Of a DNA stretch of 64,000 bases, positions 44,717-55,479 are shown one piece after another (positions within the stretch are counted from its first letter, which is position 1; the number at the start of each line of letters is the position of its first letter). Under the pieces are notes generated by a model that was not told the DNA's origin, searched no databases, and worked only from the letters and a program-made list of their open reading frames with translations. The translations under genes were made by a program, and so were the position numbers. This stretch comes from Gammaproteobacteria bacterium (GTDB taxonomy: Bacteria; Pseudomonadota; Gammaproteobacteria; JAJFKG01): NCBI GenBank assembly GCA_021773335.1, contig JAJFKG010000016.1, positions 1 to 64,000 on the forward strand, given 5' to 3'.

Positions 44717-44788
44717 CAGGACTTGCGCATTTCGCCAAGCTTGGGGCGCCAGTTTTAACAAAAATATTGGCAGAATGCGTCAGTCCTG
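44717..44788. mobile_element. 72-bp MITE-like element with 5-bp target duplication
   Basis: The ends are inverted repeats: CAGGACTTGCGCATTTCGCC on the left and the reverse complement CAGGACTGACGCATTCTGCC on the right (16 of 20 identical). TCACG flanks it directly at 44712-44716 and 44789-44793. There is no coding capacity, so it would need a transposase from elsewhere. It sits between divergent genes. Confidence 0.7.
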
Positions 44789-44880
44789 TCACGTTTGACC
44801 TTATTCTAATAGCATGGCAATCTAGATACCATAGCTCTTATGCTTTTTTCAAAGCTAACTGGCGTACATAAGGATATAAA

Positions 44881-45684
44881 ATGCTAAAAATCATTGGCTG
44901 GGTACTCGTTGTTTATCTCTTAATCTCAGGATTCATGTACTTCATGCAACAGCATATGCTTTATTTCCCCGATACCCACAAGCCAATCCCACAAGCATGG
45001 GGAGTACCCGAAATGAAGCCTATCACACTAGCGACCAAGGACGGCCTAACTTTGACGAGCTGGTATAAGCCAAGCACTGATCCGCATCTGCCCACTTTTG
45101 TATATTTCCACGGTAACGCTGGGCATATTGGTTCGCGCGGTTTCTTAGTCAAACCTTTATTAAGCGCTGGCTATGGGGTATTACTCGTCGGTTACCGCGG
45201 TTATGGTGGCAACCCAGGCAATCCCAGCGAACAAGGGTTTTATCAAGATGGGAGTGCAGCGATCAAATTTTTACGCAAAAAAAATGTGCCAGACAAATGC
45301 ATTGTCATTTATGGTGCATCGATTGGTTCCGGTGTCGCTGTTGAAATAGCTAATCGTTACCCTATCGGCGCGCTTATCTTGCAAGCACCCTTTACATCAA
45401 TGACTGACGTTGCCTCTTTCCACTACCCTTATTTGCCACTACGGTGGCTCATTAGAGATCGCTATACTTCGATTGATAAAATTGATGCGATTGACGCACC
45501 ACTACTGATTATGCATGGCAAACGCGACACTGTTGTCCCTTTTAAGTTTGGCCAAGCTTTATATGCCAAAGCACAGCAACCCAAAGAGTTTCGCCAGTTC
45601 ACCCAGGCCAATCATAACAATATCGTCAACTTTAACGTGATGAAAGATACAATCAAGTTTGTACAACGTTATGTAGATTGCTAA
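44881..45684 (+). CDS. Alpha/beta hydrolase, BEM46/ABHD13-like, membrane-anchored
   Basis: 267 residues. An N-terminal membrane anchor (residues 3-22) is followed by the fold landmarks FVYFHGNAGHIGSRG (oxyanion), the nucleophile elbow GASIGSG, the acid in MHGKRDTVVPF and the histidine in QANHNNI. The BEM46 group is of unsettled function; lipase or esterase activity is likely. AAGGATATAAA precedes the start. Convergent with fumC. Confidence 0.87.
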   Translation: MLKIIGWVLVVYLLISGFMYFMQQHMLYFPDTHKPIPQAWGVPEMKPITLATKDGLTLTSWYKPSTDPHLPTFVYFHGNAGHIGSRGFLVKPLLSAGYGVLLVGYRGYGGNPGNPSEQGFYQDGSAAIKFLRKKNVPDKCIVIYGASIGSGVAVEIANRYPIGALILQAPFTSMTDVASFHYPYLPLRWLIRDRYTSIDKIDAIDAPLLIMHGKRDTVVPFKFGQALYAKAQQPKEFRQFTQANHNNIVNFNVMKDTIKFVQRYVDC

Positions 45685-45695
45685 TTAAACTCGCT

Positions 45696-47114
45696 TTATT
45701 CTTTAGGTGCAATCATCTCTTCAGGTTTAACGATCGCATCAAATTCTTCTGCGCTTAAATAACCGAGCTTAACTGCCATTTCACGTAAGGTACTGCCGTC
45801 GTGATGAGCCTTATGTGCGATTTCAGCTGCTTTATCGTAGCCAATCTTCGGACTAAGCGCTGTGACTAACATTAAAGAATTATGTAAGAAATAATCGATC
45901 TTCTTTTTATTTGGTTTTAGTCCTGCGACCATAAATTCGCGGAAGTTATGACACGAGTCCGCCATCAGATTTGTGGAATGTAAAAAATTGAAAATCATCA
46001 CTGGCTTAAACACATTCAATTCGAAATTACCTTGTGAACCAGCAAAGCCAATCGCCATATCGTTGCCGACTACTTGCGCGCATACCATAGTCAATGCTTC
46101 ACTTTGAGTCGGATTGACTTTACCTGGCATGATCGAAGAACCAGGTTCATTAGCGGGTAACTCTAATTCACCTAAACCACAACGCGGCCCCGAGCCCATC
46201 CAACGAATATCATTAGCAAGTTTCATTAAAGCACAAGCTAAAGTTTTTAAGGCACCACTAGCAGCGACAATAGCATCGTGCGCAGCGAGCGACGCAAATT
46301 TATTGCTGGCTGATTTAAAAGGTAAACCCGTGATTTTTGCGATATGCTTAGCGGTTAAATCTGCAAACTTAGGATGCGTATTAATACCAGTACCAACAGC
46401 AGTACCGCCGATCGCCAATTCATATAAGCCTTCTAAACTATGCTCGATATTCACCATCGCTGCGTCCAATTGCGCAACGTAACCCGAGAATTCCTGGCCT
46501 AAGCTCAATGGCACAGCATCTTGCAAATGAGTACGACCTATTTTAATGATGCCTTGATATGCTTTGGCTTTTTTATCCAAGGCATCACGCAATTGCTTGA
46601 CACTCGGCAACAAGTGTCCATGCACGGCACGCGCCGCGGCAATATACATCCCCGTTGGGAATGTGTCATTGGATGATTGGGACATGTTAACGTGATCATT
46701 TGGGTGAATCGGATCTTTACTGCCGCGCACACCACCCGCCATTTCAATCGCACGATTGGCAATGACTTCATTACTATTCATGTTACTTTGTGTACCGCTG
46801 CCTGTTTGCCACACATGCAGTGGAAATTGATCGTCGAGCTTGCCTGCACTGACTTCTTCAGCTGCACGGATAATTAGATCCGCTTTATCCACCGCCAATT
46901 TACCTAATTCTTTATTCGCCAATGCCGTCGATTTTTTCAAAATACCAAAAGCATGCACCACTTCTTTAGGCATTAAGTCTTTACCGATATTAAAATGATG
47001 TAATGAGCGTTGCGTCTGTGCGCCCCAATAACAATCGGCCGGGACTTCGATGGGGCCCATGCTATCGGTTTCAGTACGTGTGGCATTATTATCAGGTTGA
47101 GTCGCGGTTGACAT
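45696..47114 (-). CDS. fumC: Class II fumarate hydratase
   Basis: 472 residues. Landmarks are [16 protein letters not shown]-type ([20 protein letters not shown]), [38 protein letters not shown] and the superfamily signature [13 protein letters not shown]. It interconverts fumarate and malate in the TCA cycle without an iron-sulfur cluster. It stands alone. Confidence 0.96.
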   Translation of the reverse strand: MSTATQPDNNATRTETDSMGPIEVPADCYWGAQTQRSLHHFNIGKDLMPKEVVHAFGILKKSTALANKELGKLAVDKADLIIRAAEEVSAGKLDDQFPLHVWQTGSGTQSNMNSNEVIANRAIEMAGGVRGSKDPIHPNDHVNMSQSSNDTFPTGMYIAAARAVHGHLLPSVKQLRDALDKKAKAYQGIIKIGRTHLQDAVPLSLGQEFSGYVAQLDAAMVNIEHSLEGLYELAIGGTAVGTGINTHPKFADLTAKHIAKITGLPFKSASNKFASLAAHDAIVAASGALKTLACALMKLANDIRWMGSGPRCGLGELELPANEPGSSIMPGKVNPTQSEALTMVCAQVVGNDMAIGFAGSQGNFELNVFKPVMIFNFLHSTNLMADSCHNFREFMVAGLKPNKKKIDYFLHNSLMLVTALSPKIGYDKAAEIAHKAHHDGSTLREMAVKLGYLSAEEFDAIVKPEEMIAPKE

Positions 47115-47258
47115 GTGTGCTTCCTTGTAATCGTTATAAACAAATTCTGCTGAATGAACGCCGGGTATTATAAGCGAAGGCTTTATGGGAAAGAAAGAGA
47201 CTCCTAAATTTCACAAGGCCAAGAAAAACAGGTCTCTAAGTAACTTTGATAAGCCACA

Positions 47259-47594
47259 TCACCCTAAGAAGAAAGAACTACGCTGTCGTTTAAGCTTGCA
47301 AATGTGCAAACGTGTTTGCAACTCGTTGTCATTGCGACCATTTCCAGTGAACCCAAGCTTATTCTGATCTCGAGTATTAATCACGGTATTGACCGCCACA
47401 AAACGATGGAGACTGGATTGCCCCCATTGGTTCATGAGCCGAACATACTCACCGTTAAAGTGCTTGTTTGGCTGATAGATGACGTTGGTGGGAACAAAGA
47501 GTTTATCGAAAATTTTGACTGTAAATTGTACAATTTCACTACTTAAGGTGCCCAAAGTAGGAAATTGCTTAAGCCCGATTTTTGCAAAATCCAT
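47259..47594 (-). CDS. Hypothetical protein, 111 residues
   Basis: It starts MDFAKIGLKQFPTLGTLSSE with AAGGAAG upstream, which favours this strand over the three overlapping forward frames. It has mixed strands (VQFTVKIFDKLFVPTNVIYQ, LHRFVAVNTVINTRDQNKLG) and a basic C-terminus. No family recognised. It lies between fumC and parC. Confidence 0.4.
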   Translation of the reverse strand: MDFAKIGLKQFPTLGTLSSEIVQFTVKIFDKLFVPTNVIYQPNKHFNGEYVRLMNQWGQSSLHRFVAVNTVINTRDQNKLGFTGNGRNDNELQTRLHICKLKRQRSSFFLG

Positions 47595-47723
47595 TTTGCT
47601 TCCTTATTGCTTAAGAATTATCCTGAGGGCGAGGATGATCTCACAAATCAACAATCAATGCAACATTGAATTTTATCTTATTGAAAAAATTCAATGGTCT
47701 CGCAACCGCATACTGAAAAGGTA

Positions 47724-47729
47724 TATAAT
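47724..47729 (+). promoter_or_regulatory. parC -10 box
   Basis: TATAAT preceded by GTA, 35 bases before the ATG. An inverted repeat ATTGAA-AAAA-TTCAAT lies just upstream (47680-47695). No clear -35 box. Confidence 0.4.
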
Positions 47730-47764
47730 CGCCTCCACTTTTTTGATGAAAAATAAGGCATTAC

Positions 47765-50020
47765 ATGGATACTAATACCGATATGAGTCTCGAAGGCGTC
47801 GAACAACGCCCTTTACAAGAATTTACTGAAAAAGCTTACCTCGATTATTCCATGTACGTCATCTTGGACCGCGCCTTACCACATATTGGCGACGGTTTAA
47901 AACCTGTACAGCGTCGCATCGTGTATGCGATGTCGGAATTGGGCCTCAAAGCTACTGCCAAATTTAAAAAATCCGCGCGTACGGTCGGCGATGTGCTGGG
48001 CAAGTATCACCCCCACGGCGATAGCGCCTGTTACGAAGCCATGGTACTGATGGCGCAATCTTTTTCATTTCGCTACCCCTTGGTCGATGGCCAAGGCAAC
48101 TGGGGGTCGCCGGATGATCCCAAATCTTTCGCCGCCATGCGTTATACTGAAGCACGCTTGGGCAAATACGCTGAGGCTTTACTCTCCGAATTAGGCCAGG
48201 GTACGGTCGACTGGGTACCGAATTTTGATGGCACCCTCGACGAGCCTGCGTTATTACCTGCACGTGTCCCTAACGTGCTATTAAACGGTGCTACCGGTAT
48301 AGCTGTCGGTATGGCGACCGATATCCCGCCGCACAATTTACGAGAAGTAGTCAGTGCCTGTATTCGTTTGCTGGATGAACCCAAATCCAGCGTCAACCAA
48401 CTCTGTGAACACATCAAAGGCCCTGACTTCCCGACCGATGCTGAAATCATTACGCCCATCGCTGATATTCGCGAAATCTATCGCAAGGGTGGCGGCAGCG
48501 TACGTATGCGGGGAGTCTATAACAAAGAAAATGGCGACATTATTATTAATGCGCTCCCACACCAAGTCTCAGGTGCCAAAGTGATCGAACAAATCGCCAA
48601 TCAAATGCGCGCCAAAAAATTACCCATGGTCGATGATATTCGCGATGAATCAGATCACGAAAACCCAACCCGTATTGTTATAACACCACGTTCTAATCGC
48701 GTCGATATCGAAGCATTGATGAACCATCTATTCGCAACCACTGATTTAGAACGCAGTTATCGCGTCAATTTCAACATTATCAACAATGGCGGTCGTCCAA
48801 AAGTCATGGATATTGTCGAACTACTCAAAGAGTGGTTGGCATTTCGCACTGAAACTGTCACGCGCCGTTTGCAACACCGCTTGGAAAAAGTCATTGCGCG
48901 CTTGCATATTTTAGATGGCTTGCTGATTGCGTTCTTAAATATTGATGAAGTGATTGAAATTATCCGCAGCGAAGACAAGCCCAAGCCAGTCTTGATGAAG
49001 CGCTTTAAAATCACCGACACCCAAGCTGAAGCCATTTTAGAATTAAAATTACGCCATTTGGCTAAACTTGAAGAAATGAAAATTCGTGGCGAACAAGAAG
49101 AATTGGCTGCGGAAAAAGCACAATTAGAAAAAACCTTAGGTTCTAAAACGCGTTTAAAAACGTTGATCAAAAAAGAATTACTCGCTGATGCTGAAACCTA
49201 TGGCGATGATCGCCGCTCACCCTTAGTCGAGCGCGCTGAAGCACAAGCAATTCGCGAAGAAGAGATGTTACCTTCAGAACCAATCACTGCTGTGCTCTCC
49301 GCTAAAGGTTGGATCCGTGCAGCCAAAGGCCATGATATCGATCCCCTCAGCATGAATTACAAATCAGGCGACAGTTTTAAGGCTGCTGCACACGGCCGCA
49401 GCAATCAAGCAGTAATTGTTTTAGATTCCACGGGACGCACGTATACATTGGCTGGCCACAGTTTACCATCGGCACGTGGACAAGGAGAACCCGTCACGGG
49501 ACGCGTAAAATCACCACCAGGTGCTGTATTCAACGGCTTGATTGCGGGACAAGACGATGAGCTCTGCTTACTTGCCTCTGATGCTGGTTATGGGTTTGTG
49601 GTTAAGCTTGAAGAGTTAGCCAGTAAAAACCGCAGCGGTAAAACCGTGCTTAAGCCGCCCAAAGGTTCGCTCGCGATTGCCATGCAAAAGATTGGCGATT
49701 TAGAGTCATCTTATATTGCAGCCGTTACCACCGAAGGGCGTTTGCTCGTATTTGCGATTGCTGACTTACCACAATTAAGCAAAGGTAAGGGCAACAAGAT
49801 TATTAACATCCCTTCCGCACGTGCCGCTAACCGTGAAGAATATGTGATTGGCTATTGTGTACTGGAAGACGACGACATTCTTATTTTGCAGGCTGGGCGG
49901 CGCCAACTAAAACTCAAAAATAGTGATCTTGAACATTATATTGGTGAACGCGGTAGACGCGGTAACAAATTACCGCGCGGCTTTCAAAAAGTGGATCACA
50001 TCAGTAAAGAAAGCAAATAA
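47765..50020 (+). CDS. parC: DNA topoisomerase IV subunit A
   Basis: 751 residues, matching gammaproteobacterial ParC. The catalytic tyrosine is Y127 in [10 protein letters not shown]. The quinolone region reads [15 protein letters not shown], with the susceptible-type Ser (87 here, 80 in E. coli) and Glu (91 here, 84 in E. coli). The isoleucine-to-GrlA-like core [17 protein letters not shown]-type ([18 protein letters not shown]) and the C-terminal DNA-wrapping beta-pinwheel are present. It unlinks daughter chromosomes. The amino acid permease gene follows after 11 bases, so parC probably leads an operon of three. Confidence 0.96.
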   Translation: MDTNTDMSLEGVEQRPLQEFTEKAYLDYSMYVILDRALPHIGDGLKPVQRRIVYAMSELGLKATAKFKKSARTVGDVLGKYHPHGDSACYEAMVLMAQSFSFRYPLVDGQGNWGSPDDPKSFAAMRYTEARLGKYAEALLSELGQGTVDWVPNFDGTLDEPALLPARVPNVLLNGATGIAVGMATDIPPHNLREVVSACIRLLDEPKSSVNQLCEHIKGPDFPTDAEIITPIADIREIYRKGGGSVRMRGVYNKENGDIIINALPHQVSGAKVIEQIANQMRAKKLPMVDDIRDESDHENPTRIVITPRSNRVDIEALMNHLFATTDLERSYRVNFNIINNGGRPKVMDIVELLKEWLAFRTETVTRRLQHRLEKVIARLHILDGLLIAFLNIDEVIEIIRSEDKPKPVLMKRFKITDTQAEAILELKLRHLAKLEEMKIRGEQEELAAEKAQLEKTLGSKTRLKTLIKKELLADAETYGDDRRSPLVERAEAQAIREEEMLPSEPITAVLSAKGWIRAAKGHDIDPLSMNYKSGDSFKAAAHGRSNQAVIVLDSTGRTYTLAGHSLPSARGQGEPVTGRVKSPPGAVFNGLIAGQDDELCLLASDAGYGFVVKLEELASKNRSGKTVLKPPKGSLAIAMQKIGDLESSYIAAVTTEGRLLVFAIADLPQLSKGKGNKIINIPSARAANREEYVIGYCVLEDDDILILQAGRRQLKLKNSDLEHYIGERGRRGNKLPRGFQKVDHISKESK

Positions 50021-50031
50021 GAGCAACTTCT

Positions 50032-51231
50032 ATGAATAAAATTATCGGCGGTGTACTCCTGATCATTGGCACATCGATTGGTGGGGGTATGTTGGCACTG
50101 CCGGTTGCAACTGCATCCAGCGGCTTTTGGCCAGCAACCGTCTTATTGTTCGGTTGTTGGCTACTCATGACATTCGGCGCTTTTTTGATCCTTGAAGTCA
50201 GTCTAAGCTTGCCTAAAAACAATAATATGATCTCCATGGCACAAACCACTACTGGCGCGCTGGGTAAGTGGGTAGCATGGATAACCTATTTGTTATTGCT
50301 TTATTCATTACTATCGGCGTATATCTCAGGCGGCACTGATGTCTTGCATGGCCTGCTGATCGCAGCAAAGATCAATACGCCCGATTGGCTAGACTCTCTC
50401 AGCTTTGTCATCATTATGGGATTTATCGTTTATCTCGGTATTAGAACGGTTGATTACGTTAACCGCGGCTTGATGACCGCTAAATTCATTGCCTATTTTA
50501 TCTTAGTGTTGTTAGTTGCCCCGCATATTAGCCTACCTAATCTCGCACTCGGCCATAGCAAATATATTCTTTCAGCAATGACAGTAGCGATCACGTCGTT
50601 TGGCTATGCAACCATTATCCCTAGTCTACGCACGTATCTCGACGGTGATGTTAAGAAATTGCGTTTGATTGTGATGATTGGTAGCTTTATTCCACTGGTA
50701 TGTTATATCGCCTGGATAGCGGTCGTGCTTGGAGCCCTGCCACATCAAGGCCCACATGGTCTTTTAAACATTATGTCGTCGCAAGATCCCGTGAGTGAAT
50801 TGACACAAGCACTGATTCTGCAATTGAACACTGAAACCATTACTATTATTGCACGATTTTTTACTTCGATTTGCGTGTTAACCTCTTTCCTCGGCGTGTC
50901 ACTATGCCTATCAGACTTTCTTGCTGATGGCTTAAATATCCCTAAACGCGGATTTGGAAATACCATCATTTATGGGCTGACATTTATCCCGCCATTGGCT
51001 ATTGTGCTCGTCGATCCCAGCATCTTCATCATTAGCCTGAGTTATGCGGGGATCTTTTGTATTATTTTGTTAACGCTGTTGCCTGCGTGGATGGCTTGGC
51101 GTGGTCGCTATAAAACACAAACCATCACTGGCTACCAAGTAGCTGGCGGGCGACTGGCCTTGCTACTCATTATTGTGGTATCGTTCACCATTATTAGTTA
51201 CACCTTATTGCAAGATTTTCACTTAATTTAG
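50032..51231 (+). CDS. Aromatic amino acid permease (TyrP/Mtr family)
   Basis: 399 residues, 11 predicted membrane helices. The HAAAP start IGGVLLIIGTSIGGGMLALP is diagnostic; SFGYATIIPSLRTYLDGDVK and SLCLSDFLADGL are further family blocks. It takes up tyrosine or tryptophan (tyrosine type seems likelier) by proton symport. It lies between parC and the DUF1015 gene with gaps of 11 and 20 bases. Confidence 0.9.
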   Translation: MNKIIGGVLLIIGTSIGGGMLALPVATASSGFWPATVLLFGCWLLMTFGAFLILEVSLSLPKNNNMISMAQTTTGALGKWVAWITYLLLLYSLLSAYISGGTDVLHGLLIAAKINTPDWLDSLSFVIIMGFIVYLGIRTVDYVNRGLMTAKFIAYFILVLLVAPHISLPNLALGHSKYILSAMTVAITSFGYATIIPSLRTYLDGDVKKLRLIVMIGSFIPLVCYIAWIAVVLGALPHQGPHGLLNIMSSQDPVSELTQALILQLNTETITIIARFFTSICVLTSFLGVSLCLSDFLADGLNIPKRGFGNTIIYGLTFIPPLAIVLVDPSIFIISLSYAGIFCIILLTLLPAWMAWRGRYKTQTITGYQVAGGRLALLLIIVVSFTIISYTLLQDFHLI

Positions 51232-51251
51232 TCCATTAGGAGATCGTTTAC

Positions 51252-52481
51252 ATGCCTTTGATTAAACCCTTTCGTGGCTTGCGCCCCGCTACTGCTTTTG
51301 TCAACGATGTTATTGCACCTCCCTATGATGTGCTAAATAGTGAAGAAGCACGTCAATACGCCGAAGGTAATCCTTATAGTTTTTTACATGTTTCCAAGCC
51401 TGAAATTGATTTACCTACAGATACCGATCCCTATAGCGCTGCAGTCTATCAAAAAGGTGCTGAAAATTTTGCTGCCTTACGCCAACAAAAAATTTTATTA
51501 CAAGACGAAAAACCTTGCTATTATGCCTATCGTATGCAAATGGGTAACCATCAGCAAACCGGTATTGTTGCCGCCGCATCGGTTGCAGCTTATGTGAAAG
51601 GCAATATTCGCAAACACGAATTAACGTTTCCGAAAAAAGAAACTGACCGCGTAAAAAATATTGAAGCACTTAATGCACAAACAGGCCCTGTGATTTTAAC
51701 GTATCGCGAGCATAGTGCAGTAAAAGAATTATTAGCAAACCTTACTCAGCAAGCAGCGACCTATGAAGTCAGTAATGCAGAAGGCGTTATCCATAGCCTA
51801 TGGATTATTGATCAAGCAGCCGATATTGCAGCAATCAATGATGCATTTGCTAATATTGAACGCATCTATATCGCTGATGGGCATCACCGTTCAGCAGCAG
51901 CAAGCCGTGTCGCCGAACAATGTAATAAAGCAAATGCAGAGAGTGAGCGCAATTATTTTCTCAGTGTATTATTCCCAGATACTGAGCTACAAATTTTACC
52001 TTACAATCGCATTGTGAAAGACTTAAATGGGCTAAGCAAAGCAGAATTTCTTGATAAACTAAGTGAACATTTCACTTACGAAGTTAAATCAACCGCCGTT
52101 GAACCACAACAACATGGTGAATACGGCATGTACCTTGACGGCCAATGGTATTGTTTGCGCTTAAATGCAGATAAAGCAAAGCCAATTAATGCCATAGACC
52201 GCTTAGACGTTAGCTTACTAAATCAATATCTATTAGACCCTATCTTAGGTATTGGCAATCCACGCACGGATGAACGCATTAACTTTGTCGGCGGTATACG
52301 CGGGACTGATGAATTAGCTAAACGTGTCGATAGTGACGAAATGACCGTTGCGTTTTCCCTATTTGCAACTGGCGTCGATGAATTACTCACTATCGCTGAT
52401 GAAAATGGCATCATGCCACCTAAATCAACTTGGTTTGAGCCCAAACTAGTAGATGGTTTAATTAGTCATATCTTGGATTAG
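51252..52481 (+). CDS. DUF1015-family protein
   Basis: 409 residues, the standard length. Family landmarks are IKPFRGLRPATAFVNDVIAP-type start with APPYDVL, PYSFLHVSKPEI, RKHELTFPKKETDRV, IADGHHRSAAASRV and GGIRGTDELAKRVD. A member of this family (SbnI) is a free-serine kinase, which suggests a possible kinase role here. AGGAGA precedes the start. Last gene of the parC group. Confidence 0.88.
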   Translation: MPLIKPFRGLRPATAFVNDVIAPPYDVLNSEEARQYAEGNPYSFLHVSKPEIDLPTDTDPYSAAVYQKGAENFAALRQQKILLQDEKPCYYAYRMQMGNHQQTGIVAAASVAAYVKGNIRKHELTFPKKETDRVKNIEALNAQTGPVILTYREHSAVKELLANLTQQAATYEVSNAEGVIHSLWIIDQAADIAAINDAFANIERIYIADGHHRSAAASRVAEQCNKANAESERNYFLSVLFPDTELQILPYNRIVKDLNGLSKAEFLDKLSEHFTYEVKSTAVEPQQHGEYGMYLDGQWYCLRLNADKAKPINAIDRLDVSLLNQYLLDPILGIGNPRTDERINFVGGIRGTDELAKRVDSDEMTVAFSLFATGVDELLTIADENGIMPPKSTWFEPKLVDGLISHILD

Positions 52482-52490
52482 ATAAACAAC

Positions 52491-52778
52491 TCATTCTACT
52501 AATTCTAAAAACTTGATATTCCCAGACTTGGCAAGCAAACCTTCGCGCTGTTTGCGCCAGTGTTGGATATGGGCTGTTTGCATGTGTTGCGCATGCGCCG
52601 CTTTATCGACCCAAATTTCGTAAAAGAAAAAGCACGCAGGATCTCTGCTATCTTGATACAACTCGTATTTGACGCAGCCAGCCTCAGCACGTGTAGGCGT
52701 GACCAAGGTTAAGAGTAATGCTTTTAATTGCTCTTCTTTACCCGCTACGGCTTGAAATTCTGCAGTTAAGGTGTACAT
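52491..52778 (-). CDS. ABM-domain quinol monooxygenase-like protein
   Basis: 95 residues. It has the dimeric ferredoxin-like ABM fold: MYTLTAEFQAVAGKEEQLKA, TRAEAGCVKYELYQDSRDP, FFYEIWVDKAAHAQHMQTAH. Related proteins (YgiN) oxidise quinols or protect against electrophiles. It is 17 bases downstream of the SCO1 gene, so it may be the last member of the oxidase assembly operon. Confidence 0.85.
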   Translation of the reverse strand: MYTLTAEFQAVAGKEEQLKALLLTLVTPTRAEAGCVKYELYQDSRDPACFFFYEIWVDKAAHAQHMQTAHIQHWRKQREGLLAKSGNIKFLELVE

Positions 52779-52795
52779 GTCGGTTTGGCCCTCTA

Positions 52796-53509
52796 TTAAG
52801 CGTGCAGCTGATTATTTTGTGTTTTGGCGTAGTGTTGCACTACTGCATTGTAATCTTTTACTAAAATTTTCGCATTTTGTGGATTATTAAACAGCGCATA
52901 CAAGTCACCATTTGGGTCAATCAAAAGAATCACCCCACTATGATCAATCGTATAATGTCTGGCATGACCACCTTGCGCATGCTCACCTTGCTTTTGCATG
53001 ATCTGCATATAAACGACACCCATCTCATGTGTGAGCTGTTTGATTTGTATCTCATTACCAGTAACACCGATAAAGTGCTTATTGAAAACTTGCACATAGT
53101 CATTAAGGGCTTTGGGCGTATCACGTTTAGGATCAACAGAAACAAGTACGACTTGAGGTTTTTTATTGCTTGCCGTGGCACCCAATTGATCATAAAACTG
53201 TTTTAAAACAGCCATTGTGGTCGGGCATATGTCAGGACAGTTGGTAAAACCAAAAAACATTAATGTCCAATGGCCCTTTAAATTAGCATTGGTAAATGGG
53301 TGGTTAGTATTACTCACGAGTTTAAACGGAGAAATTGTACGTGGTTGTGAGAATACTGTGCCATTAATATTATTGGTAATACTAATGGCTTGATGAGCCT
53401 TATTAGACTGTTGCCGCATATAATTACTGTAAAATGTACCCGCAAATATGGCAATAACTACCAAACATAAAATGACAATCACCAGATTTTTCCTGCCTTG
53501 CTTTTGCAT
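52796..53509 (-). CDS. SCO1/SenC copper chaperone
   Basis: 237 residues with one N-terminal membrane anchor (residues 8-28). The copper site is CPDIC in FTNCPDICPTTM, with the distal histidine in HYTIDHSGVILLID. SCO proteins load or reduce the CuA site of oxidase subunit II. Part of the oxidase assembly gene set, 13 bases after the heme O synthase gene. Confidence 0.93.
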   Translation of the reverse strand: MQKQGRKNLVIVILCLVVIAIFAGTFYSNYMRQQSNKAHQAISITNNINGTVFSQPRTISPFKLVSNTNHPFTNANLKGHWTLMFFGFTNCPDICPTTMAVLKQFYDQLGATASNKKPQVVLVSVDPKRDTPKALNDYVQVFNKHFIGVTGNEIQIKQLTHEMGVVYMQIMQKQGEHAQGGHARHYTIDHSGVILLIDPNGDLYALFNNPQNAKILVKDYNAVVQHYAKTQNNQLHA

Positions 53510-53522
53510 AAAACTTCTCCTC

Positions 53523-54449
53523 CTAAGCTAATAAATAATTCTGTAATCCCAACAAATAATGATCCACTAACATTAATACAAAAATCACAAATAGATACAC
53601 AATCGAAAAACGAAACATACGCCAAGCATCATATTTATTATTGCTCCGCTTTAACTTAACAGCGCGATAAATAAACCAAATGCCTAACACTAAGGCACCT
53701 AATAGATACAATGGGCCACTTAAGCTAACAACATATAACATGAGGCTCGTTACAACCAACAAAATTGTATAAAGCAAAATATTCAGTTTGGTGAATTCTA
53801 TACCATGCGTCACTGGTAACATAGGAATTTCTGCACGCGCATATTCTTCATAACGATGAATCGCCAAAGCCCAAAAATGTGGTGGCGTCCAGACATAAAT
53901 AATTAACATGAGCAATAAGCTATTTGGATCAAAGTGCCCAGTAACCGCAACCCAGCCAAGTACGGGTGGCGCCGCGCCAGCCGCCCCCCCGATAACAATG
54001 TTTTGGGGTGTCGCACGCTTAAGAAACACGGTATAAATAACTGCATAACCTATTAGAGTACAAAAAGTTAATATCGCCGTTAGAGTATTGACCAAGGTGA
54101 CTAATACCAGCATACCAAGCACACCCAGAACAGCAGCGAATATCCACGCTTTCAGCGGCGTGACTCTACCGGCCGGTAATGGACGCTGTTGGGTACGCGC
54201 CATTATTAGGTCGATACGGCGATCAATAAGTTGATTAATTGCTGCGGCAGAACCAGCCGCTAAAGCAATACCAAGTGTGCCAAAAACCAATGCCTGCCAA
54301 GGCACAAAGCCTGTTGTCGCCATATTCATGCCAACAAAGGCTGTAATTAACATCAATCCAACTACTCTGGGTTTACAGAGTTCATAATAATCCCGCCAAG
54401 TCGTACGGCTTCCATGCTGTGCGGCAACTGCCCCAGCCATTTTACTCAC
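53523..54449 (-). CDS. ctaB: Heme O synthase (protoheme IX farnesyltransferase)
   Basis: 308 residues, about nine membrane helices. The prenyltransferase motif NQLIDRRIDLIMARTQQRPL contains the Asp-rich NxxxDxxxD; YTVFLKRATPQNIVIGGAAG and YVWTPPHFWALAIHRYEEY are further signatures. It converts heme B to heme O, the substrate of the heme A synthase encoded one base upstream. The coding strand has a 7-base G/C run around 53983-53990. Confidence 0.95.
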   Translation of the reverse strand: MSKMAGAVAAQHGSRTTWRDYYELCKPRVVGLMLITAFVGMNMATTGFVPWQALVFGTLGIALAAGSAAAINQLIDRRIDLIMARTQQRPLPAGRVTPLKAWIFAAVLGVLGMLVLVTLVNTLTAILTFCTLIGYAVIYTVFLKRATPQNIVIGGAAGAAPPVLGWVAVTGHFDPNSLLLMLIIYVWTPPHFWALAIHRYEEYARAEIPMLPVTHGIEFTKLNILLYTILLVVTSLMLYVVSLSGPLYLLGALVLGIWFIYRAVKLKRSNNKYDAWRMFRFSIVYLFVIFVLMLVDHYLLGLQNYLLA

Positions 54450-54450
54450 G

Positions 54451-55479
54451 TTAAAAATCCTCTTGTTTAGATTTTTGATAGATTACGAAGTTAAGTGTAA
54501 CTAAAGACACTAACATCAATGCCGCAATTGCATTATGCGCAACAGCAATCGGCAATATCAATAATTGTGTTGCTGTTAAAATACCTAATGCAATCTGTGT
54601 TACTAACACCACCAAAATAGTTGCAGAAATATTTCGCAACAAACGCTGATGCGAAAAGAATAATAAATATAAGCTCAAAGCACCCACATAAGCCATCGTA
54701 ATTAAGGCGCCGAAACGATGCATCACTTGAATCGTTACACGTGTGGCATTGCTTAGTTCGCCTCCGTCATAATTTAAACCCAAAGGTTGGAAAATATTGA
54801 ATGCATCACTAAAATTTAACGCTGGTATAATCTGCCCTTGACAAAAAGGAAAATCGAGACAAACCAAGCCAGCATAGTTAGCGCTGGTCCATCCCCCCAA
54901 GGCAATTTGCACAACAACTATCAATAAACCAATGGCTACCCAGGGTTTGTACTGTTTCATCTGTGTTATTGGTAATGGCGCGAAACCAATACCGCGTAAG
55001 GTATACCACCACAGCAAACTCAGTATCGCCATACCTCCCAACAAGTGTCCCATCACGACTGTCGGCCACAACTTCAGAGTCACTGTCCACATGCCTAACG
55101 CTGCTTGAAACAATACCAGCAACACCAGCAGCAACGACAAACTAACACGTTGTTGACCCCGTCCCACCACACGCCTACGTAAGGCAAGGTATGCCAAGAT
55201 AAATACCAATATTCCTAGCGCGCCCGCCATATAACGATGAAACATTTCAATCCGAGCTTTACTAGGCTCAACTGTTTGCCCAGGAAACGCTAATTGAGCT
55301 TGCTGGACCTTTTGTGATGTCTTAGGCGCCGTCAGCTGGCCATAGCAAGCCGGCCAATCAGGGCAACCTAATCCTGAATCCGTTAAGCGCGTATACGCAC
55401 CCGTGACAATAACAGAAAATGCCAATACAGACGCAATCAATGCGATAATGAAGAAACTTCCTTTGTTTATCTTATCCAA
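54451..55479 (-). CDS. ctaA: Heme A synthase (Cox15/CtaA)
   Basis: 342 residues with eight membrane helices. It has the start GAYTRLTDSGLGCPDWPACYGQ-type (TRLTDSGLGCPDWPACYG), EMFHRYMAGALG, MGHLLGGMAILSLL, the second Cys pair CLDFPFCQGQ and HRFGALITMAYVG and AHNAIAALML: the four heme-ligand histidines. It oxidises heme O to heme A for the aa3 oxidase. Overlaps the upstream gene by 8 bases. Confidence 0.94.
   Translation of the reverse strand: MDKINKGSFFIIALIASVLAFSVIVTGAYTRLTDSGLGCPDWPACYGQLTAPKTSQKVQQAQLAFPGQTVEPSKARIEMFHRYMAGALGILVFILAYLALRRRVVGRGQQRVSLSLLLVLLVLFQAALGMWTVTLKLWPTVVMGHLLGGMAILSLLWWYTLRGIGFAPLPITQMKQYKPWVAIGLLIVVVQIALGGWTSANYAGLVCLDFPFCQGQIIPALNFSDAFNIFQPLGLNYDGGELSNATRVTIQVMHRFGALITMAYVGALSLYLLFFSHQRLLRNISATILVVLVTQIALGILTATQLLILPIAVAHNAIAALMLVSLVTLNFVIYQKSKQEDF

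Noticed and set aside
47185-47775. Three overlapping forward frames before parC
   Set aside because: They overlap each other and the better-supported reverse frame 47259-47594, and lack start signals.
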